64,000 nucleotides of DNA, taken from assembly GCF_035590735.1 (NCBI RefSeq), contig NZ_CP141595.1, positions 3,381,001 to 3,445,000 of the forward strand, read 5' to 3'. Both the position numbers and the translations under genes were made by a program. This stretch comes from Rossellomorea aquimaris (GTDB taxonomy: Bacteria; Bacillota; Bacilli; Bacillales; Bacillaceae_B). The notes under the pieces were generated by a model, which ran no database searches, was not told the DNA's origin, and saw only the letters and a list, made by a program, of their open reading frames with translations. This document shows, one piece after another, positions 1 through 9,106 of this stretch (position 1 is the stretch's first letter; every line of letters begins with the position of its first letter).

Positions 1-1281
1 GAAGGACTGCAATTCGTTAATAATTTCCTTCATATGGTTGTTCATCATTGTCTCAATATGCTTTGCTTTTTCTTTCAACTTAGATTGCAGGACGGAATGA
101 AAATCCTTTTTACCTATGTATTCTTCTACAAAATAGGGGACCCTTTGCTTAATAGGTGAATATAACTTTGCAGCATTCTGTTCAATTCTCTGATTCCCAT
201 CCGGAATAAACCTTTCAAAGAATCGTTTCAGTTCTGCTCGTTTTTTCACCATAAACAGTGCCTGCGAGCGGATAATACGCTGCTCCTCCCACAGCATTTT
301 TTCAATTGTATCGATAAAATGAACTGTACTATCATAAAACGTTAGGACCCGTCGGTGTTTCCCGCTTCTATTCACCTCTTTAGCTATTTTGCTATAAACC
401 GTATCTAGCCCACTTTTATCCCATAAATCTTCGGAAGTTTCTTGTAATTCTTCCAGTGTACTTAGAAACGCTGATTGTGCATGTATCCATATGACCTCAA
501 CATGGTCTATATTCAGATGTTTTTTCACATAACTCCTAATGTGCTTTCGATGCTCACTTAATCGGTCAAACTCAAAAACCTTTTCTGGTCTTTTGAGGAA
601 TCGCCTAATCTCTTTCTGATCCGGTTGTTCAGTTTGTGGGTTTAATAAATTATATTTTACATTCATTACGACAAAAAAGTGCTTATTCAGTTCCTGAAGT
701 CTGCTCATTTCATCAAACTCACCAGGCTGAACTGAATCATCTGAGGTAAGAAATATGATCATATCTGATTGATCAATAATGTCATGTGCTTTATCGGTAT
801 CTTCATCTCCCTTAAATGCTTCAAAGCCTGGAACATCTAAAAGTCGCAGACCTTTCCAATTATACTCAAGGATATCCCTTGTCGTTCGCTGTGCTCCTTT
901 ACCAATTGTATTCCCATTGCCTTTGGTCAACGCTTCACGTATAGTACTTTTCCCAGCCTTCGTGCGACCGAATAAAGACAGAGTAAATGCATCCAAATGC
1001 TTCTTTTTCTCTGACAATGAATCTGTAAAATCATCCAATCCACCCTTAGATTGATTCCCTATTCGATGAATCATCTCTTGAAGGGTAGAGGAAAATTCAA
1101 AATTCTTAACGTCCTGGTCCTGCACTATCACTTGATATTTCCCTTCTAGCTGTCTTTCTAAATCATGCAATAATTGCTTAAGCTCATTTCGAAAAGCCAA
1201 GTTTTCCTCATACACCTGCTTTGAGGTTTCTGAACACTGCTCCAGTAATTCGGTAAATTGATTGACTATTTTTTGTGCCAT
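1..1281 (-). CDS. Dynamin-like GTPase, 3' end cut by the window edge
   Basis: The frame is open from an ATG at 1281 to base 1, giving at least 427 residues and no stop, so the C-terminus lies outside the window. About 95 helical residues precede a P-loop (GRTKAGKST, residues 105-113). A G3 motif (DVPG, about 149-152) follows, then a hydrophobic strand ending in VMNVK at the usual G4 position. The rest is charged and helix-rich. This order, a GTPase domain between helical segments, is that of dynamin-like or related large GTPases, which remodel membranes; some bacterial members act in membrane repair or phage defence. I cannot assign a subfamily. It lies in AT-rich accessory DNA next to an ABC ATPase and a RES protein. 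The GTPase call is firm and the dynamin label tentative. Confidence 0.7.
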   Translation of the reverse strand, partial: MAQKIVNQFTELLEQCSETSKQVYEENLAFRNELKQLLHDLERQLEGKYQVIVQDQDVKNFEFSSTLQEMIHRIGNQSKGGLDDFTDSLSEKKKHLDAFTLSLFGRTKAGKSTIREALTKGNGNTIGKGAQRTTRDILEYNWKGLRLLDVPGFEAFKGDEDTDKAHDIIDQSDMIIFLTSDDSVQPGEFDEMSRLQELNKHFFVVMNVKYNLLNPQTEQPDQKEIRRFLKRPEKVFEFDRLSEHRKHIRSYVKKHLNIDHVEVIWIHAQSAFLSTLEELQETSEDLWDKSGLDTVYSKIAKEVNRSGKHRRVLTFYDSTVHFIDTIEKMLWEEQRIIRSQALFMVKKRAELKRFFERFIPDGNQRIEQNAAKLYSPIKQRVPYFVEEYIGKKDFHSVLQSKLKEKAKHIETMMNNHMKEIINELQSF

Positions 1282-1697
1282 ATGTCTCCCTCTGAAGAAC
1301 TAGAAATTTAGTAATATATAGAATATTTTAACATAATTTTCTCATCTGTTATACCATTACCCGCCAGAACAATTAATGTATTTATTCCAATTTACATATA
1401 CTCAACTTAGTTCATCGCTTGTTCTAATGCCTTAAAAAGGACAAGTTAATAGTTACCCAATAGCACTACACGATACGATAATCTGAATTACGAATATATT
1501 TTCATAAAAAAAAGCTAGCCATTATAGCCAGCTCATAAAACTCGATAAACATAGCAGTCTACCTCTAGTTATATTACAGTCTCCCTCCCACACCTGAACG
1601 GCTCTATCTAAAGGTACACCTCTCGTTCTCCTTTAATCTTATTTCTGTATACTTTTGTACTTTCTTTCACCGGTATTTTCAGTTCTATTCTTTTGAA
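1282..1697. other. Intergenic stretch without a gene
   Basis: AT-rich DNA between the GTPase gene and the ATPase gene. It holds the terminator at 1506-1533 and presumably the promoter of the GTPase gene. I see no further open frame with a ribosome site. Confidence 0.5.
1506..1533 (-). terminator. Rho-independent terminator after the ATPase gene
   Basis: On the minus strand AGCTGGC pairs with GCTAGCT around a 7-base loop and is followed by eight T. It lies about 165 bases past the stop of the ATPase gene and should end its transcript before the GTPase gene. Confidence 0.7.
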
Positions 1698-3521
1698 TTA
1701 AACTGGTGCTAAAACTAGACAACTTCCTACATTTTTATTGATATTTCCCACAATCCTTTGAACAACGATATTGTCTAACTTTAAGCATATACTTTGAATT
1801 TTATTTTTTGTAGCATTAACATTTCCCGTCAAATGTAGTGCGTCATTGTATAAGGGTTGAAGTAAGAAAAGATCTTCTGGTACATCTATACCTTGTTCAA
1901 GGGCATAATATAGCTTCTTTACTGTGGTATGTGTATCTAAGTATTGCTTTTTTGCCTCATCATCTGATAGCCATTCATACACTATCTTTTCTATTTTAAC
2001 TCTTATTGCACAAATTATCTTTAATGGGTCATAAGTTTTACCTTTAAGAAATTTCTCAATCTCAAAATGAATCATTTCATAGAATAATGCTGAATTATAA
2101 TAATTACTATTGTTTATCAATGTTTTATCTGACTCAGTAAACTGAAAGCCTTCTGGATGAAAATGCAGGTAATACTTCTCTAGGTTTTCTGATAACACTC
2201 CATAGTTTGATTTATTGCTTCTAATCTTTAATAAATCTACCATAGTCTTATCTTCAGTATAAGAATAGTTTTTTAAATAATGGATTTTAGGTTTATTAAA
2301 GTAATAATTGTTAAACAGAATAGGATCTAAATGAGTTAAAATTATCGGAAACAACACTTTACCGAGTCGTTTACAATCTTCAATCATCTTTGATAGATAG
2401 TATTGAACTATTAACATATTAGAACCATCAAGATAATCAAAAATCTCATCGATAACTAGAATTCCAATGTCTTTTGTAAATTTAACCTTGAATTTAGAAA
2501 GATTTGAGATAAAACTTAATACATCTCTTTCACCGTTAGACATTTTGTTCGCAGAGAGAAACTCAACTACTAACCTATTTTTTGTTTCTTTCGTCTTAAT
2601 AGTCCTTCCAGTTGTATTAAACATATCTAACTTATAATCAATATCCTTCCGATATTCTATATACTCTAAATAAGTCTTAGCTTTCTTAATGTCACTTCCT
2701 TCTTTCTTAATTACCTCTACAATCTGAATAACGGTGAAAATTAAATCAATCTCGCTATTTTTATCTAATGGCAGGTTTTCCAATTCCTTAACAATAAGAA
2801 GTAAATTTGATAGTAGAGGATTATCTGTAATTATATTAATATTGTCATTAGTTATTTTATCTTTTATTACTTTTGCGGAACCTATATCTGAAACCTGTTG
2901 AATAAAATTGTTAATAGCTGTTTGAGGCCTTTTTTGAGTAGAACACTTATTTAGGACATCGAAGTTATTGCAAAGCAGCTCTAAATCCTTTAAACTTTTA
3001 AAAATTTCGGATATGTTCAGAAACACCTTTCCTTTTCCGCCATACATATCCTTAATATCCTTTAGTTTATAACCTACTTCTGTTTTTATTGGAATCCTTT
3101 CATAGAAAACTAAATCTTCTACATCCAACCTTGCTGATTGAGAGGAAAACTTTCCAAAACTACGAGAAGTACTTTTTGCATATACTGGACTTTTTATAAC
3201 ATGTGTATCAATTATTGGACTAATATCGTTCTTAAAAGGATTAGCCACCAGCGTTGTACTACCAATACTATCTAATACAAGTTCCAATTCTAATGATGGA
3301 AGGTTATTCTCGTCATCCTCAAAAAAATCTTCCTTATCTAATTCGATTTTCTTTGGTCTTAATGCCTTAAAAGAAGCAGCAATTGTACTTTTTCCAAAAC
3401 CATTTGGCGCAACAAACAAATTAGGGAAATTTGCATGTAATTCGTTAAATCTTAACTCGTATAAATCCTTTCCCTTAATATTCTCTATTTTCATCCTCTG
3501 AATCCTATTAATTATCCTCAT
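1698..3521 (-). CDS. Stand-alone ABC/SMC-type ATPase
   Basis: 607 residues. A P-loop (APNGFGKST, residues 38-46) follows a short N-terminal strand. A long helical insert comes next (about 60-330). The second half of the nucleotide-binding domain then follows: signature SNGERDVLSF, Walker B (ILVIDEIFDYLD) and an H-loop (ILTHLDP). The C-terminal 200 residues are helical and unassigned. No membrane segment is seen, so this is a soluble ATPase of the Rad50/SMC-like or AAA_15/AAA_21 type. Such proteins often act in anti-phage or DNA-damage functions, but no partner nuclease is recognised here. The next gene upstream on the same strand encodes a RES-domain protein, 389 bases away. Codon use is AT-rich, unlike the housekeeping genes further on, which suggests acquisition. 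Start is uncertain: Met1 sits right against a GGGAAAGGA, and Met10 is an alternative. Confidence 0.7.
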   Translation of the reverse strand: MRIINRIQRMKIENIKGKDLYELRFNELHANFPNLFVAPNGFGKSTIAASFKALRPKKIELDKEDFFEDDENNLPSLELELVLDSIGSTTLVANPFKNDISPIIDTHVIKSPVYAKSTSRSFGKFSSQSARLDVEDLVFYERIPIKTEVGYKLKDIKDMYGGKGKVFLNISEIFKSLKDLELLCNNFDVLNKCSTQKRPQTAINNFIQQVSDIGSAKVIKDKITNDNINIITDNPLLSNLLLIVKELENLPLDKNSEIDLIFTVIQIVEVIKKEGSDIKKAKTYLEYIEYRKDIDYKLDMFNTTGRTIKTKETKNRLVVEFLSANKMSNGERDVLSFISNLSKFKVKFTKDIGILVIDEIFDYLDGSNMLIVQYYLSKMIEDCKRLGKVLFPIILTHLDPILFNNYYFNKPKIHYLKNYSYTEDKTMVDLLKIRSNKSNYGVLSENLEKYYLHFHPEGFQFTESDKTLINNSNYYNSALFYEMIHFEIEKFLKGKTYDPLKIICAIRVKIEKIVYEWLSDDEAKKQYLDTHTTVKKLYYALEQGIDVPEDLFLLQPLYNDALHLTGNVNATKNKIQSICLKLDNIVVQRIVGNINKNVGSCLVLAPV

Positions 3522-3910
3522 TCCTTTCCCTATAACGACTTATACTATAGTACCATATTTTGGGATTAAGGAAATTTGATGGATAACTTATTAAATAAAC
3601 CGCTTAGGATCTACTCGGACTTTCTTATTTAAGAAAAAGTCCCAATTACCGTAAGGACTGCATGAACAATTTCTACACTCTCATAACCGATGTTATATGA
3701 AATGTTCTTAATATTATCTTTAGACAATTATTGAAAATAGAATTAAGTAGTTAGTTCATAGAAGTTTTTTAAAACACTTTCTAGTTTTATTTTTCTATGG
3801 AACCCTTTTGATGGGCTACACGAAAAAGATTTTGTTTATATTTTTTAGCACCCGACTGGAATTTTAATAAAGGGTGGACATCTTTAGGTTAAAATTCAAA
3901 ATACATTAGT
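3522..3910. other. AT-rich intergenic stretch
   Basis: No open frame of note. An inverted repeat around 3619-3644 (GGACTTTCTT facing AAGAAAAAGTCC) could be a weak hairpin. The region presumably ends the RES transcript and carries the ATPase promoter. Confidence 0.4.
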
Positions 3911-4996
3911 CTAAGTCTCACTACTTTCATATTCATAAGCAATATTGTTAACTTTCAAAATTCTTGTATCTTTTACTTTTACTTTATTATTATTGAAAAT
4001 TACAACATTGAACCCCTTTCCCATAGCGCTTTTAAACAAAATTCCATCATACCCTTTTGATTTAATTAATTCAGTTATATATTGAGTCGGCAAATACTCA
4101 CTCTCTGACTTATCTGGTTCAACTGGTGTACTCAATTCCTCTGAAAAGTAGGTCAGTAGCTTATCTATTTCTAATACTTCATAGGGTGAATCAAATAGAA
4201 AGGGAGATAGCTGCCCTTTATTTAAATCCATCACTAGTAGTTCTTTCTGTAGCTCAATTTGCGCAACTGTAATTTTAGCACCTTTCCATGGTCTTATTTC
4301 AGCAACACAAGACGGCTCATCATTCGCACAATACAAATAACTAATCCCGCTAGGATTTGCTCTTCCTGGCCTTGCTAAATCTGGAGGAGGTGCCAGCATT
4401 TTTTCTTTTGGTTGAACGCCTAATCTTGCACGATATAAAGTAAGACCTTTTGCTAGATAGGTTTGCCGTTTTTGTAGAACATCTTCAAAATTATTATTAA
4501 AAACCTCTGCATGGGTGTTTGGAAAAAATCTATTGGTTTGTTTTAATTCTTTTTTAAATGTTTCCCATATTTTCTCCCAGCCTTCTAAGGGATGAACAAA
4601 AGTAAACGCATCAGTGATTCTTGAGTATAAATTATGAGGGTCAATATAATCATATGGGTCCCTTTGTTTGTCAGTATTCAATATATCAAAGAGCAAGTTT
4701 TCGTCTGTGCCTTTCCCTTCAATTCTGTCAGAAAAGATATCCCAATCTTCATTAATTAAATGAATAAGTAAATCTCCAAATCCACTTGGATCATCGTGAA
4801 TTTCAGGATGATAGTATTCATAGGGTTCAGTGCTCTCGTAATGTTTGAATAACCTATCAAAGTGTTGAGTGAGATATCCAATGTCAATAATAAACACATC
4901 TTCACTTCCACAATAATCACAGTTCCCCTCTTTTTCAAAGTCTCTTATCAGTGTAATAAGAAACCTATCTTCAAAACAGTTTTCACAACAATTCAT
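3911..4996 (-). CDS. RES-domain protein with Cys-rich N-terminal domain
   Basis: 361 residues. The first 40 residues hold two cysteine pairs (CCENC and CDYC), like a small zinc-binding or HEPN/RES N-terminal domain. The middle (about 50-180) is acidic and helical. The C-terminal half has RES landmarks: LYRAR (about 192-196), a GRANPSGISYLY stretch, an Arg/Glu pair in CVAEIRP, and a final strand region. RES domains in toxin-antitoxin pairs break down NAD+ and stop growth, and longer versions with this N-terminal domain exist as solitary genes. No Xre-type antitoxin is adjacent, so it is either self-controlled or part of a defence module with the ATPase next door, which is an inference. The ATG at 4996 has GGAAG about 12 bases upstream. 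The RES assignment is fairly sure; the activity is inferred from the family. Confidence 0.75.
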   Translation of the reverse strand: MNCCENCFEDRFLITLIRDFEKEGNCDYCGSEDVFIIDIGYLTQHFDRLFKHYESTEPYEYYHPEIHDDPSGFGDLLIHLINEDWDIFSDRIEGKGTDENLLFDILNTDKQRDPYDYIDPHNLYSRITDAFTFVHPLEGWEKIWETFKKELKQTNRFFPNTHAEVFNNNFEDVLQKRQTYLAKGLTLYRARLGVQPKEKMLAPPPDLARPGRANPSGISYLYCANDEPSCVAEIRPWKGAKITVAQIELQKELLVMDLNKGQLSPFLFDSPYEVLEIDKLLTYFSEELSTPVEPDKSESEYLPTQYITELIKSKGYDGILFKSAMGKGFNVVIFNNNKVKVKDTRILKVNNIAYEYESSET

Positions 4997-5343
4997 TTAT
5001 AATGTCTTCCTTTCTTATTGAAACCCGACTTAATCAATTACTTAAATTAAAAGTCAATTTACATATGTTAATTTTAACATGAGTAACGGCCATTTATTGG
5101 ATATTTTCCCCTTAACTTGAGGCTGTATCCTTCCACTTAGATAACCCGTTTAGTAAATATATTTTTTTCTAACTATGGTATTGAATTCAGAGTAGCTTAG
5201 TTCTTTTCACCAAATTAGTTGTATTGTCATTTGAGTAATCTTATAAAAACATCAATACTCCAAACAGTGTTTACGGCATCTTGTTGTTTACGAATATACC
5301 AATATTTGCTAACTTTATTATATGGGAATAAAGGAGGAAAAAA
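4997..5343. other. Divergent intergenic region
   Basis: AT-rich stretch separating the minus-strand RES gene from the plus-strand gene at 5344. It must hold both promoters. A strong AAAGGAGG at about 5331 serves the gene at 5344. Nothing else is recognised. Confidence 0.4.
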
Positions 5344-5952
5344 ATGAATCTAGATATAGATATATTACTGAGGGAATGGATTCGTGACAAGGAGCACAGT
5401 CAGAAGTTATTAAAACTAGCTAAACTAAACAATTTGTACATGACACATAACTCATTAATTAGGTTATGGAGAATCGAATTTGATGATATTGATGCACTTA
5501 TTGGTTTTGATGAATTTACAGAAACTTTAACCCCTTCAGATCAGCAAGTATTACAAAAAAGGCAAGACTTAGTTTTAAGTAGAACAAGCTTAGAATGTCT
5601 TTTTGGACTAAAAACTAAATACTACACCCAGCAGAAAGCTAGATCTCATTCTAAAAGTATTATGGGATGTAAATATTTTATCGAAAATCACGCAGAGCAA
5701 ATATCATATAAAAGTTTTCCCTGTTTCACAACAGAAATAAAAATGGCAGACGGGGTTGATTTCGCTAGTCTTGGAAAGACCTTAAATGCAACACATGAAC
5801 TTATCCAAGATTTTGATTACATGGAGGAGGTATTATCAGATTACGATTATAAGAATAACAGCTATAAGATTATAAAATACCCTGATATTCAAATATGGTC
5901 ACAATCCGGAGAATTACAAGTGGTTCGTCCATCACCGCAAGAGATACTATAG
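5344..5952 (+). CDS. Unknown 202-residue protein
   Basis: I do not recognise the family. The ATG at 5344 has an excellent AAAGGAGG ribosome site, so the gene looks real. The product is soluble, acidic and helix-rich, with no signal peptide or membrane segment and no catalytic motif I can name. The N-terminal 60 residues alternate charged and leucine residues; the middle has the short motif YYTQQKARSHSKS. It sits in the accessory region between the RES gene and the DUF1643 gene, on the same strand as the latter with a 97-base gap. Its base composition is as AT-rich as its neighbours. Confidence 0.55.
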   Translation: MNLDIDILLREWIRDKEHSQKLLKLAKLNNLYMTHNSLIRLWRIEFDDIDALIGFDEFTETLTPSDQQVLQKRQDLVLSRTSLECLFGLKTKYYTQQKARSHSKSIMGCKYFIENHAEQISYKSFPCFTTEIKMADGVDFASLGKTLNATHELIQDFDYMEEVLSDYDYKNNSYKIIKYPDIQIWSQSGELQVVRPSPQEIL

Positions 5953-6049
5953 TTAAGTAAAATTACTCACCAATTATTAATTCGGACAGGAATATAGACT
6001 ATGTATTCCAAGTTATTATTGTGATTTTATCCACAAAGCAGGTGACACT

Positions 6050-6679
6050 TTGGCCAAAAAAAGTTATGACTCCAAACTAGTTAGAATAAAAGGGATAAAG
6101 GCAAATAGGAATAACCTCAATAGTGAAGTCGAAATTAGAACTTCTTTAAAGATTCCTATAAAGAGGGGCATTGCATCTTGTATACTCATGAATCCAAGTA
6201 CCGCTGATAGCGTTAACTCCGATGATACTATTAACTTTGTGACCGAATATATTCATAAAAACATCCCAGAAATATATTGGATAAAGTTTTATAACCTTTA
6301 CCCTTTTTATGAACCAAAGTCACCCATGATCTACCCTCTAATTCATAATTTAACATCTAGAGAATATAGGACTGCAATGGATGCAAATAGACTAGAAATT
6401 AAGAATTCTTTTAAATCAACTACTCATTTGTTTCTAGGTTACGGTCAATGCAGTGGAGATTCGAATGATAAGGCTAGTTATTATGACATTGAAACTGTTA
6501 AGTTATTGAAGATGATTGAGAAGAATTATAAGAACGATATTTTTGTATTTGAAACTTCACAATCAAATAATATTCTAATTAAAAATAAGTATCCTAGACA
6601 TCCTAATCCAAATAATGAACATGTTGCTATTGATCATCATAAGTGTCAAATTAAGAATGGATCGTTATTAATAATTTAA
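6050..6679 (+). CDS. DUF1643 family protein
   Basis: 209 residues, TTG start at 6050 preceded by AGGTGA. The signature ILMNPSTADSVNSDDTI near residues 45-61 is the conserved core of DUF1643, followed by the expected hydrophobic strand and NLYPF. DUF1643 proteins are small soluble proteins of unknown biochemical function, often found in accessory or mobile regions. A hairpin at 6685-6708, six bases after the stop, could terminate transcription. AT-rich codon use matches the preceding gene, and the two may share a transcript. Family call good, function unknown. Confidence 0.75.
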   Translation: MAKKSYDSKLVRIKGIKANRNNLNSEVEIRTSLKIPIKRGIASCILMNPSTADSVNSDDTINFVTEYIHKNIPEIYWIKFYNLYPFYEPKSPMIYPLIHNLTSREYRTAMDANRLEIKNSFKSTTHLFLGYGQCSGDSNDKASYYDIETVKLLKMIEKNYKNDIFVFETSQSNNILIKNKYPRHPNPNNEHVAIDHHKCQIKNGSLLII

Positions 6680-6684
6680 AGTGG

Positions 6685-6708
6685 CATGGGGGTTATAAAT
6701 CTCCCATG
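6685..6708 (+). terminator. Weak hairpin after the DUF1643 gene
   Basis: CATGGG at 6685-6690 faces CCCATG at 6703-6708 immediately after the stop codon. There is no good T run, so the terminator call is weak. Confidence 0.35.
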
Positions 6709-7079
6709 ATAGATCTAAGAACGACATGAAAAATTCAATCTTTAATATTCCTTAAAACTTCTTACCGTTGCTTTTAAGAACATTCTTTCGCAAATCACTA
6801 AATTGAAGAACATCGTTGCATAGTATACTTATGGTTATATTGCTAAGTTCCAGCCCTCCGCCTTGAGATAATTTAGTACTTATAATCGATGTTATGAGAA
6901 CATTAATTTATTTTAATCTATAACAAACTTCGACATTTTTTGTAAAAATCATCAATATCTCAATAAATAAATCTCTGATAGGTTAACCTCCTTTCCGCTG
7001 ATAAAGCTTTCCTTTGCTCACATTAATAAACAAGTATCAGGCATCGGTTTTCCAATCCTCCACCTTCCTTTTCCTTAAA

Positions 7080-7195
7080 ATTGGGTCAGACCTCCGGCGC
7101 ATTAATGCTTCACCGTGACGAAGCTCTGACCTCTGGCAAAACGGGGTATGACCCCAGCTCATTAACGCTTCACTGTACCGAGGGTCTGACCCCAA
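7080..7195. repeat. GGTCTGACC-type interspersed repeat, two tandem units
   Basis: The ends are near-perfect inverted repeats: ATTGGGTCAGACC at 7080-7092 and GGTCTGACCCCAAT at 7182-7195. Inside, a segment of about 33 bases (core ATTAAtGCTTCACcGT) occurs twice in direct orientation, each copy ending in a TCTGACC motif. Degenerate single motifs recur near 15049-15063, 15347-15356 and 54787-54796. This looks like a small non-autonomous palindromic element (REP or MITE-like). No transposase is nearby. Confidence 0.6.
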
Positions 7196-7448
7196 TATCA
7201 CCATTTCCCATTCCGTTCTCAGTTAAATCAGAACCTTTCCATCCCTGTAACTTCCTTTGGGTATTCAATACAGTTTCACCGTGTCTTGTAACAAAAGTCT
7301 AAGCAACCTATTCAACTCCTTAAACAATCGAGTATAAGTAAGATTTCACCATTAAAACTAGGATGGTCGTTTCAAACTCACCCCACATAAAATGAGGACT
7401 GAGGTAAAAAGGGAGACGAAGGAACAAGTAAGGTATCCAAAAACCACA

Positions 7449-7480
7449 AAAAGGGACAACGCGGCCGCCTTGTCCCTTTT
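7449..7480 (-). terminator. Bidirectional rho-independent terminator
   Basis: A perfect 11-base inverted repeat, AAAAGGGACAA facing TTGTCCCTTTT around a GC-rich 10-base loop. It lies 67 bases past the stop of the gene ending at 7547. Confidence 0.85.
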
Positions 7481-7546
7481 CCACACTATTCGCAGTGAAC
7501 GTAACACACTGTCTCACCTTATATGTGCCAGTTCCCCTACCGTTAT

Positions 7547-8401
7547 CTAAGCACGCAATAATGCTCCATTCGGCTCTTTTAACTCCTGCTCTACTATTTG
7601 ATTCATCTTAGAGAAGTGGTCCAGAAATTGTTGTGCCAGCTCTTGTTCCTCCGTGTCACTTTTCAATGAAACGATGTCGCGCAAAATCTGAGCCATCCAT
7701 GAATTATCGAAATATCGGTACTTGCCTGTATTCCATGTCGTTTGTTGAGGGGATTTTTCATTGACATAGTACTTCCAAAAAGGCATCTGCTTCGATTCCT
7801 CGTCTGTAAGTTGGAGTCTGTAATGGGAATGGGCAGGAATGTTTCCATCTTCACACAGTTTACCGATGAAATTATCCTTTACCATATAGACACCTAATAT
7901 CCGTCTGTCTTTTTCAAGCATTCCGGGATCGACCGCTGTCAGCAGGACCGCACTGTTTTGGTGTAAGCGACTGGGCTTGTTTGGCTTACCCTTATTATTA
8001 CCACTTTTTATTTCACCAGAGGAAACCGTCCAATCTGAAAAGGAGCTACTCTGTTCTTCTGTATCGCACCTGTAAACCATCTGCGATTCAGGATGAAGTT
8101 TATGATTTTTCATAAGTTTTTCATGACCCACTCGAAGCTCCTGGTATTTTCTTTGCCGTGCCTTTTCCTCTTCTTTCTGCATTTCTTCCTCTTTGAGTTC
8201 CATTTCCTGCTCATGTAGAATTTTTTCAAGTGAGTTGGCAGCACTTTTATCATGTAGTTTCAAGTGCTGTCCAAATACATCCGGGTAAACAAATTTTTTA
8301 TTTTCCGAGGCGAAATGTATTTCAACTACCGTATCATTATGATTAACGATACTTCCCATACCAAACCGCTCATGTGTAACTTTCTTATTGATTAAATTCA
8401 A
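7547..8401 (-). CDS. Hypothetical protein with N-terminal Tudor/SH3-like domain
   Basis: 284 residues. The first 50 residues (VTHERFGMGSIV..., ending in a basic KKFVYP strand) resemble the small beta-barrel at the C-terminus of PcrA/UvrD helicases and in CarD-like proteins, which bind nucleic acid or RNA polymerase. Residues 55-100 are a highly charged predicted coiled coil rich in E, K and Q. The C-terminal half (about 145-284) contains DPGMLEKDRRILGVYMV and a tryptophan/tyrosine-rich segment typical of a folded globular domain that I cannot name. No signal peptide is present. It is monocistronic, ending at the strong terminator at 7449-7480. Function unknown. Confidence 0.6.
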   Translation of the reverse strand: MNLINKKVTHERFGMGSIVNHNDTVVEIHFASENKKFVYPDVFGQHLKLHDKSAANSLEKILHEQEMELKEEEMQKEEEKARQRKYQELRVGHEKLMKNHKLHPESQMVYRCDTEEQSSSFSDWTVSSGEIKSGNNKGKPNKPSRLHQNSAVLLTAVDPGMLEKDRRILGVYMVKDNFIGKLCEDGNIPAHSHYRLQLTDEESKQMPFWKYYVNEKSPQQTTWNTGKYRYFDNSWMAQILRDIVSLKSDTEEQELAQQFLDHFSKMNQIVEQELKEPNGALLRA

Positions 8402-9106
8402 TATATTAGTCCTCCTTGTATAATAACTCGGGTACTATTGCCTAAAAAGCTCACAAAACTGTTTGAATTTCCCTTCGGAATAAATAAGATAGATAACTAA
8501 ACGTTCAATGTAAAAGAATCACCAGGTAATGATCATACCATTTTTTTGATAAAAATACAAATTTAGTATTGACAAATTATTTTATTGCAAGGTAAAATAA
8601 AATTTTGTTCAAATCTTGTTGATTGGTACAACCGTGCGTTTTTGGTTTTTCTCCGGTTAAACGGGGACGGATCCAATTTGACTTTTTGCATTAATCTGGA
8701 AAAGCGCCCTTTCAACTAATGACCTTATCAGCCATTGATGATATAGACCTGAATTCTCCTCTTCACCTAGTAGAAAATACACTCTTCCAAGTCCTCGACC
8801 CAGAACTCCTCCGTATGAACTACTCAAACATCATGATTACATCCATCCTGCCTATGAACTGCAAACCGGGGACGGTTCTTACTCTACTTTTTGGGTGAAT
8901 TCCGGAGATGGTCGAAAGGAAAATGGTGGAATTCAGGCTCAATTGGCTCCATGATTGCTGTTATTATTTTCGGACTTATATTTATACTAATGCACCAGGG
9001 TACATTCGATTACACAACTCTGGTTAGTCGTATAGTTTTTGTCCCTAATTATCTATTTTGTTTTAAATCTCTCAGTTCTATATCTCTCACTTCCTCCCCT
9101 TCCCCA
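8402..9106. other. Intergenic region with REP-like copies and an orphan small frame
   Basis: The stretch contains two pieces of the GGGGACGG repeat family (8661-8676 and 8861-8895). Between them, a 59-residue frame at 8719-8898 (+) begins with ATG but has no ribosome site, and its C-terminus runs into the repeat, so I do not call it a gene. The minus-strand promoter of the 284-residue protein is expected at the left end. Confidence 0.45.
8861..8895 (-). repeat. GGGGACGG REP-like element, half copy
   Basis: This is the reverse complement of the right half of the full element at 57812-57872 (AAGAACCGTCCCGGTTTGC there). A second fragment with GGGGACGG is at about 8663. See the finding on this repeat family. 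Confidence 0.6.

Larger units (their letters stand above)
6709..7546. other. Long non-coding stretch with repeat and terminator
   Basis: No convincing gene. The first 370 bases are plain AT-rich DNA. The repeat at 7080-7195 and the terminator at 7449-7480 are listed separately. Two short open frames here (7081-7302 plus, 7320-7517 minus) lack ribosome sites and lie on these repeats. Confidence 0.5.

Noticed and set aside
7081..7302. 73-residue plus-strand frame
   Set aside because: It runs along the GGTCTGACC repeat and has no ribosome site.
8719..8898. 59-residue plus-strand frame between two GGGGACGG fragments
   Set aside because: It has no ribosome site, no recognisable family, and its C-terminus lies in the repeat.
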